Below are positions 1-11,876 of a stretch of DNA of 64,000 nucleotides, piece after piece; the stretch's first letter is position 1; every line of letters begins with the position of its first letter. The stretch is from the NCBI GenBank assembly GCA_030549495.1, contig JAUIRK010000306.1:62001-126000 (forward strand), in the 5' to 3' direction. A model generated the notes under the pieces. The model worked only from the letters and a program-made list of their open reading frames with translations. It had not been told where the DNA came from and searched no databases. This stretch comes from Nectonema munidae (lineage: Eukaryota; Nematomorpha; Nectonematoida; Nectonematidae). The translations under genes were made by a program, and so were the position numbers.

Positions 1-1
1 C

Positions 2-361
2 CCTAATAAATTTAAATATTACTCATTCAATCTTGAAACGTCAATTTCTGACCACATTCCAATTTTGCTCAGTTTAGATATTAAAACAATGTCTTCTCTG
101 ACTCAAAGGAAAGTTTCTTCTAAATTTTATAAAAACACTTTTATTGAATTAATGTTGTCAATAGATTGGGAATATGACAAAAATGAAATGACTCCCGATG
201 ACATAATCTACAGTATAAATGATAAGATAAGTGATTGTGTAAAAAGGTCTAAAGTAATTCAAGAAAATCCTATTAAATCTAAATACGCAAAGAAAATTTG
301 TGCTTGGGCCACAAATGATCTGCTAGACTTAATAAAAAAAACGAGACTTACTTTTTTCTAG
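2..361 (+). pseudogene. LINE-C ORF2 fragment: end of endonuclease and linker
   Basis: The open frame runs in from the window edge; no genuine start codon is needed. The first 25 or so residues contain NLETSISDHIPILLSLDI, the C-terminal strand of an APE-like endonuclease with the conserved SDH. The rest is the basic linker between endonuclease and reverse transcriptase typical of LINE ORF2. Coding similarity stops in A-rich sequence at about 361-485, next to the nested insertion. Confidence 0.7.
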
Positions 362-486
362 TATAAAAAAAAAAGAAAATACAAAATTAATTTTGAATCA
401 GAAAAAAAGTATAGTTCACTTTGCAGGGAAATAAAACAAATGTGTAAAACACTAAAAAAAGCTATTACAATAGAATGTTTCTAAAC

Positions 487-984
487 AAAAATAATAAATA
501 AATAAATTTAAAATAAATTTTTTTTTCTTCTACTCTACCTTAATTTTAAAATGGTGGATGTTGCTTTATGTTCTAGCAAAGTACAATATTCTAAAAAATT
601 TCTTCTTAAGCACATGCACTCATACAAACACTTCTCTTATAAAAAAATATCAAACTACCTGAGAAAACATTTTTATCCTATATACGCCTACACGTTTCCT
701 AAAAAACCAATCAACTGTTTGAAAAAACGTTTTTACCCTATCTACTATCACTCCTTTCCTAAAGTAAGAAAAAAGAACCATGTCCTCCCTTTCACAGTTT
801 AAAAAATCCTTGTTTGCCGATCTCATTCTATGATTACAACAACTCTTTTCCAACTCTTCTCCTCTTTTGCTTTGGATATTGTGTTTCTGCTTGATACCAT
901 TTATTTTTTACTCACAGTGTCCATACACTAACATGTTATATTCATTTTCGATTATATACATCATGTTTAATTAACAATAAATTG
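487..984 (+). mobile_element. insertion inside LINE-C, probably a LINE 3' end
   Basis: The LINE-C reading frame is interrupted here and resumes near 987 with NKEIWNNINNII. The inserted segment ends with an AATAAA followed by TTGAATTGAAT, a tail like those of several insect LINE 3' ends. Inside it is a direct duplication of about 65 bp (roughly 650-705 and 712-767), each unit holding a run like AAAACRTTTTTAYCCTAT and ending TTTCCTAAA. The small ORFs here look accidental. Boundaries are approximate because both edges lie in A/T-rich sequence. Confidence 0.4.
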
Positions 985-986
985 AA

Positions 987-2624
987 TTGAATAAAGAGAT
1001 TTGGAATAATATAAATAATATAATTAAGGACAAAAATGAAGAATCTTTAACTTTAAAAGATACCAATGGAGAAGTGATCAGTAATGATAATATTTGTAAC
1101 TATATAAATAATTCATGTATTAATCAAATTGCAGAGTCACGTGATAGCAATAGTCTTGAGTATATAGATCAAGTAGAATTTATATTTTCTCTAAATAGAA
1201 TAAATTATAATGGTGTTCTGCGTAGTATTGATGAGCTAAAAGATAGTAAGCAGAGGATATATATAGTATTTCAACATATCATCTTAAACTTGTCAAGGAC
1301 TTGATTGCCTTACCTCTACTAAATGCATTTAAACTTTGCATTGATCATTCTGTGTTTCCATCATGTTTGAAAATGACTAAATGCGTGCCCATTTAGGTTT
1401 CAAATTTTTTTACTGTAAACAATCTGTTAAGCGATAAACAGTTTGGTTTCAGGGCTAATACTTCAACTGTCTTCGCACATAGTTTCCTAACAAATACTCT
1501 GTACGAGTATTTGGACAATAATGACGACGTTCTTGCAATTTTTTTAGATATATCGAAGGCCTTTGATACAATATCTCACTATAAACTCCTTCTAAAGCTA
1601 GAACGTTATGGTTTTGATAAAAAAACGATAAGATTTTTCAAATCTTATTTATCTTCAAGAGAACAAATAGTTTGTATAAATAATTGTTATTCTGATCCTC
1701 TAACCTTATTAAAAAGTGTCCCACATGGGTCTGTTTTAGGCCCGTTATTATTTATAGTGTACATTAATGATGTTTTTAATTCCAACCTAAATCTTAAGAT
1801 TATATCATTTGCTGATTATATAGCATTACTGTTACCATATTCACTGCTCTTGAAACAAACTTCTGCCTATAACAAATCGATCGATGATATGTACACTTAT
1901 AATATCGATAAAATATTTCAGTGGTGTTCATCAAATGAATTGAACATAAATCATAAAAACTGTTTTTATGTTTTTCACAAACAAAAAAACCCTTCCTAAT
2001 TTTTTAATGAACCAAAAGATCATATTATCTAGTTCTCATAATTTTCTAGGGTTAATAGTTACTAATAAGTTGAAATGGGATGAACACCTTAAGCATATTT
2101 CGCATAAAATTAGTCGGGTTATTGGCATTTTATATTCACTCAAGTACCTACCAGTGCATGTGAAACTAGAAATCTATAGAGCTTTAATATTGCCTCATCT
2201 TACTTACAGTATAATAAATTGGGGGTACTTCAATATTTCAAGCTTAGAAGTTTTGCAAAAGAAAGCTATCCGTAGAGTTTTTAACTTAAAAAATAATGCA
2301 CATACATCTAGCGCTTTTCAGAAAAATATAATTCTTAAGGTACATGATATTTATGATAAACAACTATGTCTATATTTGTGGAAGGCATTACATGGTAATA
2401 CGCCTAAGTTTCTTACTAATTGGTTTGTTTTTAATTATAAATATGAGAGTTATTATTTTAGAAATTTCAATGAAATGCAAATTCCTTATTACAATCTTAG
2501 AACCTCGCACAACTGTTTAAAGTACAGATTTATCAAAAAATGGAACGACTTTCTCTTATCTTCTACTGATTTAAATACTTCCCTATCATCACAGGCTTAC
2601 ACTTTTTTTTATATCACAATATAA
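987..2624 (+). pseudogene. LINE-C reverse transcriptase, broken ORF2
   Basis: This piece would have encoded the reverse transcriptase of LINE-C. Frames 987-1304, about 1311-1999 and 1968-2624 carry, in order, the linker, the FGF box (KQFGFRANTST), DISKAFDTI, the GSVLGPLLF box, FADY at the catalytic site and the thumb/C-terminal region (NFLGLIVTNKLKW, YRALILPHLTYSIINWG). About 30 residues are missing between TKCVPI and VSNFF when compared with typical LINE RTs. The second aspartate of the active site is replaced by tyrosine, so the copy could not be active even without the frameshifts. Confidence 0.8.
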
Positions 2625-2975
2625 CTTTATATGTACGGACACTAATTGTTTTGTTTGTAACAAAATTTGATACATAATAATATTATTGTAATTCTTTCAT
2701 GTTATATACATAAATACATACACATAATTTATACATACACATAAAACTTCTCATTGTAATACATCTATGCACATACATCTTTTTATTGTAAAATTTTTAG
2801 CTATTTTATATAATCTTACTACTTATTAATATATTAGATATTACATTGCAAAATTTATGTTTGATTTATTGTATATCTCTAAGTACTTCTAATGTGGCTT
2901 TTTGAGCTCTTGAAGTACTTTGCAATGTGAATGTTTTATATTGTTAACTTGCTAAATAAAAAAAATAAAATAAAA

Positions 2976-4595
2976 AAATATTACGCTTTGATTTTGTTTT
3001 AGTCTTTTTAGAACAAATAAAACCTTCAGATTGTTAGAAGTTGTCAAAAGTTAATCACTATTTTATTTTCATTAAACAGTAAATTTAAAAACCTTTTTAA
3101 TTACTCTCATTTTTATTTTTTTTATTGCAAATCGGGTTTCCAATTGGTTTTTCAAAATAAAATTTCTGAAAAATTTTAGTTTCCAAAAAATGGTAAAAAA
3201 AAATTAAAAGAAAAACTGAAGATGAACTTAATGTATAAATTGCTTTTAAACACAGACATTGTTAGTAGATTTTTGAGATTATATGATGAATTAAAAACTA
3301 TACTCGTATAATGAAAATATCTAAAGAACTATTGAAGCTATGGCATCTTTATCTGAACATCAGATTGTATAAAAGATTAATAAGTCAATGAAAGATATAA
3401 AAAGCGACATAATGATGAATATGACAAAAACTTTACTTTTCTTGACATCACAAAACCGTCTAGTCAGTAGCTTTGTACTCAAGACAAAAACTTATAATCA
3501 GCATGTTAGTTCATATGGACAAGTAGGATATACTACGAAAAAATAGCTCGTCTACAATTCATCCTTCTGAACGAATAAAAAATATAGCCATCGAATATAT
3601 AAAGCACAGTTTTCAAGTACTTATAGCGAAGAAAATGAATCGAATACTGATTCTGATTTTGTAGAGAAGTATATTTCATCAAAGAAATATTAAAAACTAA
3701 ACTTGCTGTTAATTTGGTGTCAAAAGTTAATTTATCAACATGAAAAGCATCAAAAATTCTCAAAATTTAGCTAATGAAGGATTAAATGTTCCTACTTCTC
3801 ACATGGAGCCAAGTGATTAAAAATGCATACAATATTAAAAAACATGTAGAAATTATAAACAAGAAAATTGTTTCTCAAAGAATTCTCTACTATGGAATTT
3901 TAACTTGTAAAAAGCTGAATATATTTTATCACATTGCAAGCGCTTATTTAAGAATACAGAGGATGAAAGAGCAATGAAATGATTATTTGACACTACAACA
4001 ATAACACTGGACAAAAAATGGAGTTGCTGCTAGACTTTTTAGATATTTTGAACAAATAAAACATAGAAAACCTGAATTCAATGAATCTCAGCATCATATA
4101 CTCTATTTGATTTACATGTTATAAATTTCTTTTTTACAGAAAGAAGTTTTAGCAGTTTATGAAACTATACAAAAAACGATTCTGGAAATAAACTAATTCG
4201 AAAAGAAAAAAATTAGATTTAAGAGATGACTTCACATTTCTTTTTTAAACTATGTGAAGCATATAACTTTTATCAAAGAGAAAAATGGCCAATAATAAAA
4301 TGGAAAAGTTAGGGCACATCCATAATTCGAGATGGAATTCAAGAGAAATAATACTTTTTATTACTAAATGAGATTAATTAAAAATTGCATGTGGTTTTAT
4401 ACCCACTACTTCGGCAAAAGCATGGTTTTCAAACCAGTTTTATTCAGATGATATACAATAATATATAGCTATTCTTTATGAATTAATGTCTTAAAGTTTT
4501 GAAAAGTTATATTACTCACTGGATGTCTGATTAGTCTAAGTTTATCTTAATTTAAAATCTATTTTTTCTCAATCTATTCTTTTATAATAAATTTT
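2976..4595. other. decayed AT-rich DNA, possible transposase relic
   Basis: No intact gene is visible. Between about 3230 and 4210 short plus-strand open stretches look like a shattered protein, for example NGVAARLFRYFEQIKHRKPEFNE-like text at 4020-4085, but I do not recognise the family. It may be an old DNA transposon; nothing else supports that. Confidence 0.3.
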
Positions 4596-4715
4596 GAAAA
4601 TTATAATAAAAAAAAAAGTTGGCCCTCGAAAAATTTTGAAGATGTGCGCTCCTGTGATATACATTTCTTATTTACTATATATATTATATACAACAAATAA
4701 AAGCTTTAAACGTAC

Positions 4716-4989
4716 CTTTACAATAGATAACAAACTCTGGTGGTTTTCGCGGCCCATGATCTTTACTCTTTTCAGGAATATAAACTGGTTTATGCTAAAT
4801 ATATATTTTAAGGAGTCACAGAAAATTTAAAAATAAAAAACGCACATAATTTTTCATTAGCTTATCCAATTTTAGCTTTTGATGTTGAGCAGGTGTTTTA
4901 AGTTCCTGACGCTTTCTAACTTCCTCTTCTTGATCATTATCATCTTCATTTTTCCTTCTTAGTTTATTTTTATTTTCCACAATCGCCAT
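4716..4989 (-). pseudogene. PRKRIP1-like (DUF1168) gene fragment, two exons
   Basis: Exon 1 (4846-4989) starts at ATG 4989 and encodes an acidic/basic N-terminus, then KTPAQHQKLKLDKLMKN, matching the PRKRIP1 signature (AEEQKLKLERLMKNP in human). A 51-bp intron (4795-4845, GT..TTTAG) joins it in frame to exon 2 (4716-4794), giving MKNYHKPVYIPEK and PRKPPEFV, again the family pattern. A strong donor (AG/GTACGT) follows at 4715. PRKRIP1 is a nuclear spliceosome-associated protein that binds dsRNA and PKR. The next conserved block (GSSAGAGSGEF) is not found downstream, and the residues after PPEFV diverge. It is either a partial pseudogene or the first exons of a gene continuing beyond base 1, with LINE-C in the intron. 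Confidence 0.6.
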
Positions 4990-6011
4990 GTTAAACTTAG
5001 ACAAAGAAAAATGAAATTATGAAAACGGATGAAGATTTTTTGGGAAAGTAATCGAGATGTTGTAACGCAGTTATGATAGTTGACCACTGTTAGACTCTCA
5101 AGATAAACAATGTTCAAGCTCTGAATTTAACTTCATTTAATTAATAAATTGTTTCACAAAAAGTTTTTTTCTTAAAAATCTATTTCAGATGAGAAATATT
5201 AAGAAAAATTAACTGATAGTGTAACAAAAATTGTATCGATTTAGTTTAAAAATTAGATTGATAAAATCAACTTAGTATTAAACCTGATGATCCAGATAAA
5301 CGAATGACATTTTCTATTTTGCGCTTCTTAAATTATCCTAAATCTTAAATAACTTGAAAATTTAATTGAAAAAAATGTTTGTAGCTGTGTTTATATCAAA
5401 AACACTCTATTTTTATCCATCTTGGACAAATAAATAATTAATTTTTAGACTATATATAATATATATATTGTTTTGACACTGATATTTGAATTAATAGAGA
5501 AATACAATGTATAATGAACTCATTTACCTTGATGTTTAACAAAATTGTCAAACCTCGTTTATCTGAAAACCCACTAACCAATACACTCCTGACTGAAACC
5601 TATATTTTTTATTTTTCTTCCACGTTATTCCAACGTTATCATTACCGAGAGTCCTTTAAATATGCTTGTAGAGTTTGTTAATCCGAAAGATAAAATATTA
5701 AATTTTTTTTCTCATAATGCACTTTTAAGATTGACTGTAAGGAAGTATTTTCTATATGTTTGTCCATGTTTCTTAGTTTATACCTAAAGATAATGCTTTG
5801 ACGACTCTCAAGTTTCTTTACTTTAAAAATGTCTTTTTAGTGTAAGATAGAATTTGAAGTAATCATCTAGGAATGATTTTTTTTAACATTGAAAATAAAT
5901 AAATATATTTCATTTAATAAATAATATTTTAATTTGATCTATTAATATAATTTCATACACTGGTAGAAATTATGTTAATCCAACAAGAATATATTTTAAA
6001 CCAAAATTGTC
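4990..6011. other. AT-rich noncoding DNA
   Basis: No coding region is supported. The piece AAACCTCGTTTATCTGAAAA at about 5550-5575 resembles a degenerate pogo/Tigger terminus and may pair with the terminus at 6010-6032. Otherwise I see nothing. Confidence 0.3.
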
Positions 6012-6032
6012 GGACAAGCGAGGTCTGCCTGT
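6008..6032 (-). repeat. pogo/Tigger-type terminal repeat
   Basis: The sequence GACAAGCGAGGTCTGCCTG followed by TA is the reverse complement of a Tigger-like terminus (CAGGCAGACCTCGC, TA target). It resembles the ends of the Tigger at 25550-28591 (CAGTCAGACCTCG). A degenerate partner may lie near 5550, which would make a ~480-bp MITE. Confidence 0.4.
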
Positions 6033-6808
6033 ATATTAAAAAGACTGAGAGATAGAGTAGAAGACGCCTCCATTGACAAAATTAATAAGAAAAAATATTA
6101 AGGAGCGAGGAACTCGTTATAATTAAGTTTTCGAACGTAAAAATGTCTTTATTTTCAAAAGAAGAAGATAACTCTAATCTAAAATATCGAAATCTTCTTT
6201 TTTTAAAACTAATTAAAAGAATTACTGTTAGGCTCTTCAAACTTAATTTATTCCTTTAAAATTTGTTAATAATTTTGTTTTTTTCTTTTTCTTTCCAACT
6301 TAGTGAGTAATTCTCTTTTTATATCACCATAGTGCATTGCAATACTATCCCTCTGACCCTGGATGACTATTCTTTTTATTCCCTATCTTTACATCAAATT
6401 TAATATTTCAAATTACTTGATTTCAATCTTATGTTTTATCATATTTATTTTCACTAATCTTTCGCTATTAAAATTCAGTCCCTCTTCTTTATTTATTCTT
6501 TTTTTTTTACTTTCTCAAATCTTTAATTTACATAGATATATTATATATCAGAGGTCTGGCAAGACCTCCGGGGAGACAACTCGCAAAACTTGCCAGCCTT
6601 ATTATATATTTAAATGTGTAAATCGTAAAATGCTTAAAAAAATATACTTAAAATAAAAATTTTCAAAAAATATTTTACATACATATTGAAAGCCACATTT
6701 CAAAAATTCTACCTAAAAGTTCAAAAAATTTAACTTTGAAATTGCAGTTTTATTTCATAAAAACTATATGATTGGTTGAAATATGTAATATATAATAATA
6801 ATAATAAT
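6033..6808. other. noncoding DNA upstream of LINE-A
   Basis: The open frame at 6363-6656 is hydrophobic, AT-driven and without recognisable motifs; I do not count it as a gene. A short GC-richer piece at 6553-6600 contains CCGGGGAGACAACTCGCAA, without a clear identity. Confidence 0.3.
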
Positions 6809-6816
6809 ATACTAGT
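6809..6816. repeat. target-site duplication of LINE-A, left copy
   Basis: ATACTAGT here is repeated exactly at 11907-11914, right after the CTAC-repeat tail. Eight bases is within the usual range for LINE insertions, but short enough to leave some doubt. Confidence 0.55.
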
Positions 6817-6967
6817 AATTTACAACACCCTCAATCTTTAAAAATGGCGAATATTATTTACTCCTAGAGAAATATCTACAAACAGGACCTCTTATTAATT
6901 ATACCTTTACTAATTAGAGTTAAAATTTTTATCTTTATACAATATCACTCTCTCACACTCATTTCAC

Positions 6968-8044
6968 ATGTCTAACCCAAAACGTGCACGTCACGATGAT
7001 ACCCCCAACCTTACCTCTACCCAATTAATAGCAAATCTCTTCAATGAATTCATAGCAAATTCCTCTCTAAATGCAGAAGACCTTACCCTCCTTATTAATC
7101 TAAAATATGAAGTAACTCTTGCTCACTCCAACAAAATTGAACAACTCTCTCATACTCACCACCCACATACTCTACCTTGCCCCTCATTACCTACATACGC
7201 ACAAGTCTCATCCATAACCACACCTAGCTTATCCAACAACATTCAGGATAGACAAAAACCCTCTCCACCTAAGTCTAAGCCATCTCTAAATAGTGAGCTT
7301 ACTCTAAAAATAGCCCCCCTTACTCCCTCTGACTCTAAAGCCGAGAAAGCTGCCTTCCGACAAAAAATAGTCAAAAACTTAGAAACCAATAAAAACAAAC
7401 TTACCATCTCTAACACACGGTCTTCAAATAGTGGCACTATTTATTTCCAATTCTCTAAACCTGAAGAAAAAGCACTAGCACATCAAACTCTCCACAATAA
7501 CGGCATTAAATCCGAAGATTTACCTATCCTCAAACCCCGCTTCCTACTTAGAAGCATACCTATAACCACACCACTTTCTTCTCTCTCCGAAACCATTGCT
7601 AACGAAAACTTAAACCTAAAAAATATTGGCACCCTTAATACAGTACGCCAAGCCGGTAACACAGGAACCTTCTCTTATAGTGCTATATTAGAACCTAGCA
7701 ACCCTAACATTTTTAAACATCTACTTAAATCTCCTATACTCTTTGTTGACCATCACATTCTCACTCTAACCTTAGCAAAACCATTACATCGCCAATGCCA
7801 GAATTGTCTAAAACACAATCACTCAACGAACAAATGCAAAGCTGCATCACCAAATTGCGATCACTGCGGAAATCGAGGCCACTCTATATCGGAATGCATC
7901 TTCAAAAATGATTCCACAAAACTCTCATGCTTTAATTGTCACAATCACCACAACGCTACATCCAAACATTGCGAATTCCAAATTAAACACACACAACACA
8001 TCCAAAATCAACATAACCTTCTAATAAGCAAATTCCTATGCTAA
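6968..8044 (+). CDS. LINE-A ORF1, gag-like protein with zinc knuckles
   Basis: The 358-residue protein starts at ATG 6968 (MSNPKRARHDD). It would bind the element's RNA and form the retrotransposition particle. The N-terminal ~60 residues are followed by a Pro/Ser-rich linker (about 65-115), a central region resembling an RNA-binding gag domain (about 120-265), then Cys/His knuckles near residues 275-340: CQNCLKHNHSTNKC, CDHCGNRGHSISEC and CFNCHNHHNATSKHC. It ends in ATGCTAA, where its stop overlaps the ORF2 start. The frame is intact. A homologous, broken ORF1 lies at 19632-20748. Confidence 0.85.
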   Translation: MSNPKRARHDDTPNLTSTQLIANLFNEFIANSSLNAEDLTLLINLKYEVTLAHSNKIEQLSHTHHPHTLPCPSLPTYAQVSSITTPSLSNNIQDRQKPSPPKSKPSLNSELTLKIAPLTPSDSKAEKAAFRQKIVKNLETNKNKLTISNTRSSNSGTIYFQFSKPEEKALAHQTLHNNGIKSEDLPILKPRFLLRSIPITTPLSSLSETIANENLNLKNIGTLNTVRQAGNTGTFSYSAILEPSNPNIFKHLLKSPILFVDHHILTLTLAKPLHRQCQNCLKHNHSTNKCKAASPNCDHCGNRGHSISECIFKNDSTKLSCFNCHNHHNATSKHCEFQIKHTQHIQNQHNLLISKFLC

Positions 8045-11000
8045 ATTTTCTCCACATTAACCTCAACCACTCTAATGCCGCTTGGACAAACCTATATAAC
8101 ATTCTAATTTCAAACTTTTTTGATGCAATATCTATTAACGAACCATATCCAAACCTCTCTTCTATTATACCAAATTATTTACTATATCACACGTCACCTT
8201 TATCCTGTTATTCAGCATGCATCTACGTAAAATCAACCGTTCACCACACACCATTACCACGATTCTCTTCCAACAATTTTTACTTTGTTCTTGTTCACAC
8301 TAAACCTCACCCTCTTCTTTTCGCAACTCTTTACTCTCCTCCCTCACACCCAATAGCCATCCCCTCTGATTTCTCCCAATCACTAACACTTGCAACATCC
8401 ACACTCCCGTCTACATATCATTTAATCATCTCAACTGATTGCAACGCTCGATCACAAATCTGGGACCACAAAGAAAACCCACGAGGACAACAAGTCATCA
8501 ATTTCTTATGTTCAAACAACCTATATCTCGCTGACAAATCTAAAAACCCTACATACCAACGCTCTTGTAACAACGAACAATACACTTCTCACATTGACCT
8601 CACAATAACCACTTCAAATACTCTCAATCTAATATCCAATTGGTCAATCTCAGACATCCCATCAGCTTCAGATCACGCCTTCATAACATTTCAACTTCAC
8701 ATAAACACTACAACCATCAAAAACTTTAACAACATTATAAAAAAGAACACCACTCACTGGCTTACATATCTCAACATTCTCAACAACTCACTCCCTACAT
8801 TAACATCCCTCTCCTCTCCCACTTACATCGATAAAGCAGCACTATCTCTCAATGATCATGTCTCACATTCCATCTTATCCTCCACTCCTATCAACCCATT
8901 TCCTAAAAGAAAACATGCCTATTTCTGGACACCCGAGTTGAATGCAATAAAAAACAATCTAAAACGAATTATCAAAACCCTACGAAAATCCCCTACTCCC
9001 TTAATCATCTCAATCCATTCTACTGTTAAAAAAAGAATACAAACAGGCAATACTTCAAGCTAAAAAGAACTCATGGGTAAAATTCACCAGCCAACACTCA
9101 AACAACCCATGGAACATCATTAATAGGCTAACCAAAAAGAAAAAACCTTCTATTCTCCCCGAAACAATACTTCCCTGCTCATCCGATCATACAACACACT
9201 ACAACCCACCATTTCTATCGACAATCTTTCCCCCCGACTCTCCCTCTTCTGATCTCCCCTTTCACCACACAATTCGAGAACACTCTAAAAACATCATTCA
9301 CTCCATCCAAAACCCTATCTTTCCTCCAATCACACTAAATGAATTAAACATAGCAGTAAACGCTCTTAAAACAAATGCCTCATCTAGCTACGACCATATC
9401 TCACCCAAACACATTAAAAAATCAATACACATTCTAAACAAACATTTACTCCTTATTTTCAATGCATGCCTTACTCATTCACATTTCCCCAACGTTTGGA
9501 AAATCGGCAAACTAATACTCATTCCTAAACCCAATAAAGATTCAAGCCTCATTCAAAATTGGCGACCAATCACTCTACTACCCATACTAGGCAAACTTTT
9601 CGAAAAAATCATTCGCAAACGTCTAGTCCACTACATCCTATCCCGTAACCTCATTCATCACACACAATTTGCATACCTTCCCAACAAAAATACGGAAACA
9701 GCACTATCGCGTCTAACCACCTACCTTGACTCTTCTCTTTCTACTCAGAAAATTTCTTCTACAATCTTCTTAGACATAAACAACGCTTTCAACTCAGCCT
9801 GGCATCCTGCCATCATCACTAACCTTGCACACAAATCATTTCCTCCTTACATCATCAAATTTATAAGCTCATACCTTTCAAACCGCTGTCTCATTTTCCG
9901 ACATCGCGCTTCCCTTTGCATCCATAAGCTAACCCTCTCGACTCCCCAAGGAGGATGTCTTTCTGATATCCTCTGGCTAGTTCTCATAGACCCGCTTCTC
10001 GATCTAATCCACACCAACACTGATTTCTCCCAATGTTTTTCAGACGACATATTATTCACCTTCACCAGCAACTCTCAACAAGAAAACCTCACCAAATCCT
10101 CTTCATTTCTACTAAGGCTACAAGAAAGAGCAAACACACATAAGATATTCTTTAACTCCAGCAAAACAAACCTCATTCACTTTACACGCAGACGCATAGA
10201 ACATTTACCCCTTCATTTAAATACCTCTACTTCTATAACGGCATCAAAGACTATCAAATATCTAGGACTAAACCTTCAGTCCAACCTAAAATTTTCAATA
10301 CACTTTAAAAAAATATACCAAAAACTCTCAGTCACCCTTTTTTCACTTAAAAGCGCTATCTCTTATAAATGGGACCTCCGTCCCAAACACACCAAATACA
10401 TATACATATCCTTAATCCTACCAGTAATTCAATACGGAATTCTTTCCTGGGGCATCTCCTTAAAACACCCCACAACCACACATTTTCTTAACAAGATACA
10501 CCGTCTCTGTCTACTTTGCATCACCAACGCATATCGTACTACTTCCACACAATGCCTAGAAATTCTAACTAACACCCTACCATTACAACTCCAACTTAAA
10601 AAAACTATTATTAAGCGCTTCATCTTGACATACAACAACTTAATTCCCCCATTTCATCCGATCACACCCCACCACAATACTCCATCCTATTCTTTCTACT
10701 CACATCTATTAGCAAAATACGCTCCAAATATTGCTAACTACCTAGTTCATCCCTCGATACACCCATCTCTTTTAACTCACCCATCTGCACAAAACCCTCT
10801 CAAAACATCTATATGCAAAAACAAATTTTTTGCAAAACAATCAATTTCATACCTTCGCTCTACTTCTTCGCCAACCTCCCTACGCATCTTCACAGACGCC
10901 TCAAAAAAGTCCCTAAGTACCTCCTTTGCTTACGCCTTCTTCAAAGGCTCTTCCACTAGCCCCTTTTACACCCATCGATCCCAATTAAATCCTCTACTCT

Positions 11001-11776
11001 CAATCCTCGAATGCGAAATCTTTAGCCTTTTACACGCCTGCACTATGATCACTAACAACATTAACCACTTTCTTCCCCACTTTACTACCATCCATTTCTA
11101 TACCGATGCACAAAACATAATCCACGATCTCTCTCTATCACACAACATCCCATTTCCCGCCTTTCAACTCGCCTCCTCCCTAATCAATCTTACAAAACAT
11201 TTCCACATACACCTATGTTGGTGCCCTGCTCATCAAAACATACCAGAAAACTCCCTCGTAGACTACTTAGCCTCAAACTTACATCTAACCTCCCACATTC
11301 CTCTCAACTCCCTACCGCTCAAAACCTTTCTAACACACATTCACTTATCCACTCTAGAAGAATGGCAGATGTCCATATCTTCATCTCAAAATGCACTAAT
11401 CTCCTCTTTACCACACATCAGCACAATTCACACAACTTTCAAAAACAAAAAATTTACACCACTTCGTTCAACCATTCGTTGGCTATCAGGCCATTGCCCA
11501 TGCAAAGCATATCTTTTCCGAATTAAAGTAAGCGAAAATCCATACTGTCGTTTCGGATGCGACACAATAGAAACGCCATACCACCTCATATTCACATGTC
11601 AAATCTTCTCTCATCATCGCCAAGATCTTCTATTTCGCTGCCTTTCTTTACTTAACAGATCTCCAACAACACTCTCAGATCTTCTGTTACATCCAACACT
11701 ACTAAAATCCCTAGCAACCCTCATTGACACCATTGAAACAACTCTCACCACCGTCGATAACCCTATAACAAACTAA
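8038..11776 (+). pseudogene. LINE-A ORF2 polyprotein with a single frameshift
   Basis: ORF2 starts at ATG 8038 inside the ORF1 stop. The endonuclease domain shows NEPY (E about 35), STDCNARS and SDHAF. At a run of seven A (9028-9034) the frame shifts by one base and then stays open to 11776, giving about 1245 residues overall. The RT has KIGKLILIPKPNKD, WRPITLLP, FLDINNAFNSAW, TPQGGCLSD and the active site FSDD at about 10048-10060. RNase H follows with FTDAS, ECEI, FYTDAQN and WCPAHQN...VDYLA, all four acidic positions present. The C-terminus has CPCKAYL...CRFGCD...HLIFTC. The shift is most simply a one-base insertion; a programmed +1 shift is possible but unsupported. Confidence 0.85.
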
Positions 11777-11864
11777 TCTGCTTTTCTCTTCTACTTTTAG
11801 GACAACCTATCTCTACCAACATCTGCATCTTCCTTAACCAACTCTCAAGCTTACGCGAGCATAT

Positions 11865-11876
11865 CAGCTCACGCTG
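11865..11876 (+). promoter_or_regulatory. 3'-end hairpin of LINE-A, likely RT recognition site
   Basis: CAGC-TCAC-GCTG forms a 4-bp stem with a 4-base loop just before GAAAGTGCTTTGAAATCTACC and the CTAC tail. The SINE at 29293-29463 has AGCC-TTAC-GGCT at the same place: different stem bases, same pairing and near-identical loop. LINE RTs of the stringent type are known to recognise such 3' hairpins. Function here is inferred. Confidence 0.55.

Larger units (their letters stand above)
1..2975 (+). mobile_element. CR1/Jockey-like LINE (LINE-C), 5' cut by window edge
   Basis: This is a non-LTR retrotransposon read on the plus strand. The frame open from base 2 carries SDHIPILLSL, the terminal SDH motif of an APE-type endonuclease, so the window starts inside that domain. 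A linker follows, then reverse transcriptase with KQFGF, FLDISKAFDT and VPHGSVLGPLLF. The 3' end is an A-rich tail at about 2948-2975 after an AATAAA-like run. The copy is old: it has a roughly 500-bp insertion, several frameshifts, a deletion before the RT fingers, and the catalytic FADD box reads FADY. No RNase H is seen. The CR1/Jockey assignment is by motif only; L2 or Daphne-like elements look similar. Confidence 0.85.

Noticed and set aside
6363-6656. 97-residue hydrophobic ORF as a membrane protein
   Set aside because: Hydrophobicity comes from T-rich sequence; no homologous motif and no conserved neighbour.
9025-9040. Programmed frameshift site in LINE-A ORF2
   Set aside because: The change needed is +1 at a plain A run with no stop-adjacent slippery codon; a one-base insertion is simpler, and LINE-B cannot be compared because this region is deleted there.
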